Source of the DNA: Actinoallomurus iriomotensis
GTDB lineage: Bacteria; Actinomycetota; Actinomycetes; Streptosporangiales; Streptosporangiaceae
DNA length: 64,000 nucleotides
Assembly: GCF_030269445.1 (NCBI RefSeq)
Contig: NZ_BSTJ01000002.1
Coordinates: 248,001 to 312,000 of the forward strand
Direction of reading: 5' to 3'
Under the pieces are notes generated by a model that made no database searches, was not told where the DNA came from, and was given only the letters and a program-made list of their open reading frames with translations. Shown here piece by piece: positions 52,499 through 61,300 of this stretch (positions are counted from its first letter, which is position 1; every line of letters begins with the position of its first letter). Made by a program: the position numbers and the translations under genes.

Positions 52499-55291
52499 AT
52501 GCGAATACGGCTGCTCGGCCCGGTCGAGCTGCACCGGGATGACGGAACCCATGTCGAGGTGTCCGGGCCGAAGCGACGTGCCGTCCTCGCCCTGCTGGCC
52601 CTGGAGCTCGACCGGTGCGTGCCTCTGGCGCGGTTCTTCGAGCTCCTCTGGGGTGACCGCCCTCCGGCGCAGGCCAAGCCCGCGCTCCAGGGACATGTGG
52701 CCGCGCTGCGCAAGACCCTCGCCTCGTCGTCGTTCGTCCTGCTCACGCGCTCGCCCGGATACGAACTGACCGGCGACGCGAACGCGGTCGACGCTCTGTG
52801 CTTCGACGCGCTCACCGCCGAGGCCGCCCTGCTCGACGACGCCGGCGCCGTGGCCCGGCTGGAGCAGGCGCTCAGCCTGTGGAACGGCGCGGCTCTGTCC
52901 GACCTGCCCGAGACCGAACTTCGCGACGCGCTCGCCGACCGGCTCGACGACGCGCGGACCCGCGCCATGCGCGACTGGGCGGAGCACCGCCTGCGGCTCG
53001 GCCAGGGCTCGGCGGCGATCCCGGCGCTGGAGCAGAGCGTACGCGCCGACGGCCTGCAGGAGCCGATGGTCGCGCTGCTCATACGCTGTCTCCACCAGGC
53101 CGGGCGGGTCTCCGACGCCCTCGCCGCCTACCAGCACGCGCGGGTGCGGCTCGACGAGGAGCTCGGCATAGCGCCCGGGCCGGTGCTCCAAGAGGCGCTG
53201 GCGTCCGTGACCGCCGACGACCACGCCCGCACGCCGCGGCCCGCGACGACTCCGGTCGGAGGGCCGTCCTCGGCCGCGCCCGCCATGCCACGAGTCCGTT
53301 CCAGCGCGCTCCCCAGACCGCCCGCCGGGTTCGTCGGGCGGCTGGAGGAGTCGCGCCGGCTCGACCGCGAGTGCGGGCCCGACCGGACGGGCGGCGGTCT
53401 CGCCGTGGTGGTCGGACCGGCCGGTGCGGGCAAGTCGGCCACCGTCATCCGCTGGGCGCACACCGTGACCTCCGGCTTTCCCGACGGCCACCTGTACGCC
53501 GACCTGCGCGGTTTCGACCCGGCCGGTCCCGCCGACCCGGCCGGGATACTCGGCTCGTTCCTGGGGGCGCTGGGCGTCCCGGAGAACGCCGTCCCCGAGG
53601 ACCCGGATGCTCGCAGCGCGATGTTCCGCGACCAGACCCGGGAGCGCCGGCTTCTCGTGATCCTCGACGGCGCCCGCGCCGCTCGCGACGTCACGCCCCT
53701 GCTACCGGATGGGCCCGGCTGCGCCACGGTCATCACCAGCCGCAACCGGCTGGAGGATCTGCTCGTCACCGAGGCGGCTGCTTCGCTCCACCTCGGCGCC
53801 CTGCCCTCCGACGACGCCATCGGCCTACTCCGGCGCCTGCTGACCGAGGAACGCGTGGGCGCCGAGCCGGAGGCCGCCGAACGTCTGGCCGAGCTGTGCG
53901 AACGTCTCCCGCTGGCGTTGCGGATCGCCGCGGCGCGCCTCATGGCACGGCCCACCTGGAGCCTGGCCGACCTGGTCGGCGAGCTCAGCGACGAACGCAC
54001 CCGGCTGCTCACGCTCGACACGCAGGGCGCCATGAGCGTGCGCGGCGCGCTGGCCATGACCCACCGCTACCTGCCGCCCACGGCCGGGCGGCTCCTGGCG
54101 TTGCTCACCGTGCATCCGGGCACGGAGGTCGACCTGTCCTCGGCCGCGGCGCTGCTCGGCGCCGACGTCACCCGTGCCCGGCAGGCGCTTGGCGCGCTGG
54201 CCGCCCACCACCTGCTCGCCGAGAGCGCGCCCGGCCGATACACCCGGCATGACCTGATCCGCCTGTACGGAGCCGAACTGCTGTCCGGCGAGGGCGCCGA
54301 GACGCGCCGGGAGGCGCTCGCCCGGCTGCTCGACCACCACATGGCGGCGGCCCGCGACGCCGTACGCCGGGTGCAGCCGTTCTACGAGACCTCCGGGCCG
54401 CTGGAGTATGCGCCGCGGGCGCTCCCGCCGGTGCCGGACGTGCGGTCGGCCCTGGCCTGGTTCCGCGCGCACGAACCAGTGATCCGCGCCCTGGTGTGCA
54501 TCGCGGCCGACCAGGGCGAGCCCGAGCGGGCCTGGCGGCTCGCCTGGTCCGCCAACCCGCTCTACTACGGCGCGGGCCAGCTCACCGACCGGCTGAGCTG
54601 TCTGCGGGTCGGCCTGCGGGCGGCAGGCCTCGCCGGCGGCGGACGCTCGCTGGCCGCCATGGAGGCGGCGACGGCGAGCGCCCTCAGCGGGAACGGCCGC
54701 GTCGAGGAAGCCCTGGAGCTCCTCGACCGGGCGCTGGCCCGCACCGGGCCGGCCGACGGCGACCTCTACGTCTACATCCTGGGTGTACGGGCGCTCGCGA
54801 CCGGCCTCGCCGGTGACCTCGGCACGGCCGGCCAGATCTCCGAGACGGCCCTCGACCTGGTCCGTACGGGCGGTCACCGGCAACACGCCGACTCGATCTT
54901 GAGCAACGCGGCCGCGCTACGGGGGATGGCCGGCGACGCCGAGGCGGCGCTGCGCTACGCGCGTGAGGCACGTGACCTGCTCCGCGAGCATCCGGGGGCG
55001 ACCTTCCAGCTCTCGGCCATGGTCAACGAGGCGCAGGCCCTGCAGGTCCTCGGCCGCTCGTCGGAGGCCGAGGAGGTCTGGCGCCGGACGCTGGAGCTCT
55101 GCCGTACCGCGGGCTCGCTGCAGATTCACGCGCTCACCGAGCACCAGTACGCGGAGTTCAACCTGGAACTGGGCCGGACCCGCGACGCGATCCAGCACCT
55201 CCGGGCGGCGATCGAGCTGTACTCCCTTCGCGGCGAGTCCTCCCTCGCCGAACGGCTCCGCCGGCGGCTCTCCGCACTCGAACACCGCTGA
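52499..55291 (+). CDS. SARP/AfsR-type regulator with NB-ARC and TPR domains
   Basis: 930 residues. The N-terminal OmpR-like winged helix (MRIRLLGPVELHRDDG, VSGPKRRAVLALLAL) is followed by the BTAD domain to about 240 (ALAAYQHARVRLDEELGIAP). The NB-ARC ATPase has P-loop GPAGAGKSATVIRWA near 310 and LPLALRIAAARLM. C-terminal TPR-like helices run from about 690 to the end. Typical of large secondary-metabolism activators. No biosynthetic cluster is visible here; the adjacent target is the convergent giant gene. Confidence 0.93.
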   Translation: MRIRLLGPVELHRDDGTHVEVSGPKRRAVLALLALELDRCVPLARFFELLWGDRPPAQAKPALQGHVAALRKTLASSSFVLLTRSPGYELTGDANAVDALCFDALTAEAALLDDAGAVARLEQALSLWNGAALSDLPETELRDALADRLDDARTRAMRDWAEHRLRLGQGSAAIPALEQSVRADGLQEPMVALLIRCLHQAGRVSDALAAYQHARVRLDEELGIAPGPVLQEALASVTADDHARTPRPATTPVGGPSSAAPAMPRVRSSALPRPPAGFVGRLEESRRLDRECGPDRTGGGLAVVVGPAGAGKSATVIRWAHTVTSGFPDGHLYADLRGFDPAGPADPAGILGSFLGALGVPENAVPEDPDARSAMFRDQTRERRLLVILDGARAARDVTPLLPDGPGCATVITSRNRLEDLLVTEAAASLHLGALPSDDAIGLLRRLLTEERVGAEPEAAERLAELCERLPLALRIAAARLMARPTWSLADLVGELSDERTRLLTLDTQGAMSVRGALAMTHRYLPPTAGRLLALLTVHPGTEVDLSSAAALLGADVTRARQALGALAAHHLLAESAPGRYTRHDLIRLYGAELLSGEGAETRREALARLLDHHMAAARDAVRRVQPFYETSGPLEYAPRALPPVPDVRSALAWFRAHEPVIRALVCIAADQGEPERAWRLAWSANPLYYGAGQLTDRLSCLRVGLRAAGLAGGGRSLAAMEAATASALSGNGRVEEALELLDRALARTGPADGDLYVYILGVRALATGLAGDLGTAGQISETALDLVRTGGHRQHADSILSNAAALRGMAGDAEAALRYAREARDLLREHPGATFQLSAMVNEAQALQVLGRSSEAEEVWRRTLELCRTAGSLQIHALTEHQYAEFNLELGRTRDAIQHLRAAIELYSLRGESSLAERLRRRLSALEHR

Positions 55292-55313
55292 GACGCGTGC
55301 CGTACGGCGCGGG

Positions 55314-58300
55314 TCAGGCACGTCCGGACGGGCCTCCGCGGTACCCGCCCCAGCTGAGGTACGGCAGGGTGATCGAGGTGCCGCCGGGCAGCGGCGCCCC
55401 GCCCCCGGAGCCCTGGCCGGGCCCGGGCGAGCCGCTCCAGTAGGAGGGACCGGGCGGGGGCAGGACGTCGCGCGGGGGTGTGATCGTCATGCCCGGGCCG
55501 AGCGCCTGAAGCGCGCCGATGAGGTCGGGTCCGAGGGGCACCGGGGGCCCGCCGTCGGCCGGGATCAGCACCCATTCGCCCTGCCAGGAGATCGCACGCG
55601 GCTGGAGCCCGTCGTGGGTGAACTTGCCCGTCAACACGGCGCCGCCGTAGGTGGTGAGGACCGGGCCGTCGGCCCCGATGATCTGCAGGCCCGGATGGGC
55701 GGCGCCGATGATCTGGGCGGCCGACGGACCGTCGCCGATCGGGTTGCTGATGTCGTTGCCGACGATGACGAGGTATCGCCCCGGTCCCAGGTCGTGCCGC
55801 GACAGGACCTGCCGGTCGAACTCCTGCGGTGTCAGTGAGCGGCTCCCCACGACGAAGTTGCCGGGCCGCGCGGGGTCGCCGTGCACGTGGATCACCGTTG
55901 CGCCGCCGACCGCGGGGAAGCTGAGCGCGGCCTGGAGCCGCCGCATCCCGTCGTCGGGGACGCCGGGGAAATTCCTGGCCGGTACGAAGACGCCCGAGGG
56001 AGTCGGGATGCCGTGGGCGTGCAGCTCGGGCACGTCGAACGTCTTCAGCGCGAGCTCGGAGCCGAACGCCAGCTCGACGCCGTTGCGCACGTGGAAGGCC
56101 ATCTCCGAGGTGCCGCCGGGGAAGTCGAGCGGCCCGCGCTGGTTGCGCGCCTCGATCGTGATCTTCAGCAGGACGTCGGTCTTCACCCGCAGCCAGGACT
56201 CGGTACGGCCGCGGGAGACGGTCCTCGGCATCTGCTTGTGCACCACGGTGCTGGACCGGCTCGTGGTCTGCTTGCCCCCAACGTTCACCGTGCCGGAGGG
56301 CTTCTGCGTCGCGTGCGACCCGGGCGGTTGCTTATCCGTACTGCCGGAGACGCCGGTGAGCCCGGACGAGCTGTTCACCCCCCAGCCGTCACCGTGCGAC
56401 CGGCTCTCGTTCGACTCGGTGAAGTGGTAGGTGTTGGACTCCAGCGAGCCGTCGAAGTAGTTGGCGACCCGGGGGTCGAACAACTCGGCCTTGATCGTGA
56501 CCTTGGCGTGCGTGTCGGTGAACGGCCCGCCCTCGCGGACGAGCGGCGGTGAGACCAGGCCGTGCTCCCCGAGCATGAGCTCCAGCTCGTTGGTCAGCAT
56601 CGGGTGCGACAGCAGGGTGTAGAGCGCGTCGCGGGCCCGGGTGCCGTGGCTCGCCATCCGGCCGGTCGCGGCGTCGTACGCCGGATTGTCCGGGCTCTTT
56701 CCGAGCCGTTTCAGCACTTCGTCGCTGAGCACCTGGAGCTTGTCGTGGTCGAAGCCCAGGGTGAACACCGAGCGGTCCAGCAGCTGCTGCTTGGTGATGG
56801 GCAGCGCCTGTCCTCCGAGGTCCGCCACGGTCGAGTTGTACGGGACCTCGGTGACCGCGACATGGCCGCCGGCCGGGTCGTACGGCTGGATGTCCGGCTT
56901 GAGCAGTGACGGAGGAATCAGGACGCGCTCTGTGAGCATGATCGACTCGTGGCCGTCCACCTTGGTCATGTCGAGTCGGCCGTGCGTCAGCATCGACACC
57001 TTGTCGGGCAGGGTGAACAGCACGGTGTTGAGGGTCCGGGACGGGTTCGGCGTACGGACGAGCGAGATGTCGAGCCGGAGCTCTCCGGCGTACCGGTCGG
57101 CGCCGCCGCCGACGAACAGGGTGTTGCGGCTCGCGTCGATCTGCGCGGTCGAGCGCCCGGTGTTGGTCGACCGCGAGACCGAGCCGCCCGGCGTGACGGC
57201 GGCCGAGTCGGCCCGGCCGGCGTTGGACGGGGCCTCGTTCGTCTTGGTGCTGCTGGACCATTCGACGCCGCGCGGACGCCCCTGGCCGGTCTCGCCGCGG
57301 TTCTGCCGGAAGTGATATCGCGCGACGTTGGCGTTCGGCTTGGACTCGACGAAGTAGTAGCCCTTTCCGTTCGGGTCGCGGTGTGCCCGTAGGAGCAGCC
57401 ACACGCGTTCGTTGTGCAGGACGCTGGAACGGCTGGTGTGGAGGATCAGCCCCGGTCCCAGCATCGTGTCGATCAGTGCCTCCGCGGACCCGACGTTGAG
57501 CAGGCTCGACAGTTTGGCCGGCAGCGGTTGCTGGGCCTCGTCGGCGCCGAAGACCTGCCAGTAGTCCTCCAGCGACTTGGGCGCGTTCTTCTGCAGGACC
57601 CGCTGTACGCCGTCCAGCACGGGGTTGCCGTCTCCGGTGATGCCGGCGTGGCGTAGGTTGTCGCCGGACGGCACCAGCAGCCGCTCGGAGGCCGCGGCGT
57701 GATGCAGCAGCCCGTCGACGGGCAGCGTACGGCCCTGCTCACCGCGGGTGATCTTCTGCGCGTCGGCCTGGGTCGCGGGGAAGCGCGGGACGATCTTGTC
57801 GCTGCGGCGCCACCGCGGGGCGCCGGGCACGGTCGTCCCGTGCGGCTGTCGGGCGCGGATGACCGTGGGCTTGCCGCCGGGTGCCGGGTTCGCGGCGGAC
57901 CTGATGTGGGGCGCGTGCGGATCCACCTGGGGCGTGGTCGAACGCAGGTAGTGAATGCCGTCGGTGATCTGGATGATGCTCGCCGCCACCTTGGGGGTGT
58001 CGGACTCGAACATGTTGGTCTTCTGGTTCACCACGGTGATCACGTAGGCGAGGTCGGCGACGTGCTCGGTGAAGTTGTCCTGGATCTGGATGAGCCGTCC
58101 CGACGTCGGGCTGAGCGCCGTGGTCCGTGCCTCGCTGGACCGCGGCACACCGGGGATGTCGCCGCCACGGCTGATGCCGGGAAAGTTCTGCTGGGTCCCG
58201 CCGGATGTCCCGGAGAGGACCCCGAAGCCGACGTTGACCTTGTACGAGCTGTCCTTGGACGAGCCATGGCTGCCCGAGACGTTCGAGCCGCCCTCGGCGA

Positions 58301-61300
58301 CGTCCATCTTCAGCGTCTTCAGCCCCTGCGGCGTGGGGCGGCTGCCGATGGGATACCCCTCGATCCGTACGACGGTGTGGGCGTCCTTGATGATCCCCTG
58401 TTTGATCAGCGTGGCGGTGACCGGCGACGGGCCGCGCACGTTGGCGCCGGTCAGCATCTCGGTGCCCGTGGTCGTCCAGGTGATGTCCCCCGCCTTGTCC
58501 GGGTCGATCCCCACCTCGCGCAGCAGCCGCTCGACCTCGGTCTCCACGTGATGGGAGCCGATCGTCTCCATCACGATGTCGTCGCCGTTCAGCGGCTTGT
58601 GGTTCCGCTGGATCGGCTGCGGCAGGTCCGGCAGCCGGACCGTCGCCTTGCCGCCGCCGGCGTGGTTGCCCGGCGTGGGCGGCGGAACGGTGTAGTCGTA
58701 CGGCCGAGTGAGCCGGCCCGCGTCCGGGTTCGCCGCCGGGTCGGTCGGGGACAGCCCTTCGGGTACGACGAAGCGCACCGTGTACTCGTCGTCCTTGGCG
58801 CCGCTGAGCCGGGCGACCATGCTCGCCTGAGCACCGGGGACGTTCGCCGGATAGATGTCCTCCGGCTCGTGGTCGGAGGCCCGCCTGATGTTCTTGAGGT
58901 GCCGGAAGAGGACCTTGGGCAGGTCGCCGGGGACGGGTGAGGGGATATGCCTGATCGAGACGGTGACGGAATACCTCACCACATAGTCGAAGGTACGGGC
59001 GGGCCCGTTGTAGAGCATCGCCTGGATCTGGAAACCCGACGCGCCGACGCTGGTCGAGGCCGACCTGCCGGAGGAGACGCCGCCCTCCGCCGAGAGGCTG
59101 ACCTGCCTCAGCTCGTCGCCCGTACGGTCACCGACCCCGACGGTGACACCGGCGTTCGCGGTCCCCGACACCGACGAGGACAGCGAGTCGCCGCCGCTCG
59201 CGCCGGCGAACCCGGCTGGCATGAGCTCCAGCTTGGTGTGGCTCAGCCGTCCGCTGGCCGCCGGGAGCGGGTCGCGGTCCACCTTCACCTCGATCGTGAT
59301 GACCTCGGTCCCGTTGTCCACCGGCCGGTACAGGCGGTCCTTGATCCCACGCTGGAATAGCCCGCTGCCCCCGTTGACGAGGGCCTCCTTTCCGAACTTG
59401 GGCAGGAGCAACCGGCGCAGGAACTTCAGCTCCATCGGCGACCAGTCCGGGACCCAGTCACGAGCGTGCTCCACCTTCTTCAGGACCGCCTCGATCTGCG
59501 GGAGCACGGCCTCGGCGCCGCCGAGCCGGCCCACGGCCGAGAACCCGATGCCCTGTCCCGAAGCCATCGACTCCGGTGGGTGGCGCGGCGAGGCCTCGGC
59601 CGCCTCCAGATCGTTCCGGGCCTTCTGGTCGTCCGGCCGCGGGTCCTGGTCGGCCGGCACCAGCGCGTTGGCGCGCTGCCACGCGTCGCTGCCCTTCGGC
59701 CCGGCCATCTCGCGCTCGACCAGCGCCTCGAACCGCTTCGCCTCGTGTATCGGCACGCGTACGAAGGTCGTCACGTCGCGGGCGGCGAGCGGGCCGCGGC
59801 CGTTGGCGAAGCCCTTCATGTCGCTGGTGACCTCGACCGACATCCGGGTGGTCAGCTGGTACAGGACGCTCGGGCCGTCGTAGACCAGGCCACGGACCTC
59901 ACCCGCGCCGATGTTCGCGTTGCTGGTGCGCGTGGTCGACAGCCGGGCGCCGACGCTGAAGCCGAATCCGAGCGAGTGGTTGAAACCGAACGGCGCCGTG
60001 GGATCGCCGATGGTGTACCCGAAGTTCGCCTTGACGGGGGTGATCCCGATCGCCCCGGAGTTCTCGCTGGTGCCGCCGGTGTTGATCCAGCGCTGGGCCT
60101 CCTCCTTCATCGGCACCGGGCCGGGCCCGATCCGCTTCGCGCCCAGCATCGTGGAGGTCACGGTCAGGTGTGCGGACGCGTCGCCATCGCCGGTCCGGTA
60201 CGCCGGGGACAGGGTGCCGATCGTGGTCAGGTCACCGTAGTTGCGCAGCAGGTTGGTCTCGCTGATCCAGTGCTGGATGCCCTCGTACAGCTCCGAGCCC
60301 ACGTCGACGGAGTGGTTCGGCAGGCGCCGGATGACCTCCTCACGCAGGCCGCCCAGGCCGGAGATCGACTGCGGGAGATGCGTGATCTTGCTCAGGACGC
60401 GGTCGACGCGCTTGACCGTGTCCCGAATCGCGTCTCCGCCGTGGTCCAGCCGGGCGGGCTGGACGCCGTGGTACCAGCCGTCCGCACCGGGCTGTGCCGG
60501 GTGGACGGGCCGAACCGGACCGCCGCCGGGCGGCTGGCGCGGCGTCAGGTCCTTGGGGAAACCGAGACGCGCCGGGACCGGGACGTGGACCGGCCGCAGC
60601 GCCCCCTGCTGGTCGAGGTTCTTCAGCTCCACGGTGAGACGGGCACCGGGGAACTCGAAGTGGGACTCATCGCCGCTGAGCTCGAACAGCCGCTTGGTCG
60701 CCGCGACCGCGTCGCTGCCCTGCGCCCAGCTCGTGGAGCTCTCACCGCCGACGGAGACCTCGACCGTCGCCGACATCACCTTGTTCGGGGGCATGCCGAA
60801 CGGCGTGGTCAGGTTCCACGTCAGGTTCGCGCTCCGGGTGTTGGCGCCGCCCACCCGGTGGCCCGCGATGTTCTCGTGGTCGGATTCCACCGCGCCGTGG
60901 TGCCGCTGGCCCGGCAGCACCGACTGGGACGCCGGGCCGGTCGGGTTCCGCTGCGACTCGACCGCGGGCAGGTAGTGGGCCTGGCCGAAGTCGCCGAGGT
61001 CGAGGACGGCCTTGACCTCGTAGCGCTGCCCGTCGACCGTGACCCGCAGCCGCAGTCCGCCCTCCAGCATGTGCTGGGCCACCACCCGGTTGCCCAGACT
61101 CCGCAGCCGTTCTTCCACGGCGGCCTTCACCGCGTCGTGGAGGGCTTGGCCGGTGCCTTGCGGAAGACCTCCGCCGACCAGCCGGGAGATCGCGGCGTCG
61201 TCGCCGAACCAGGCGTCGCCGAGCCGCATCACGCGGCCGCGGTGCCCGAGCGGATAGTGCCTCTCGCCGCCGGCTCCGACCTCCCCGAAGCCGGGCGGGA

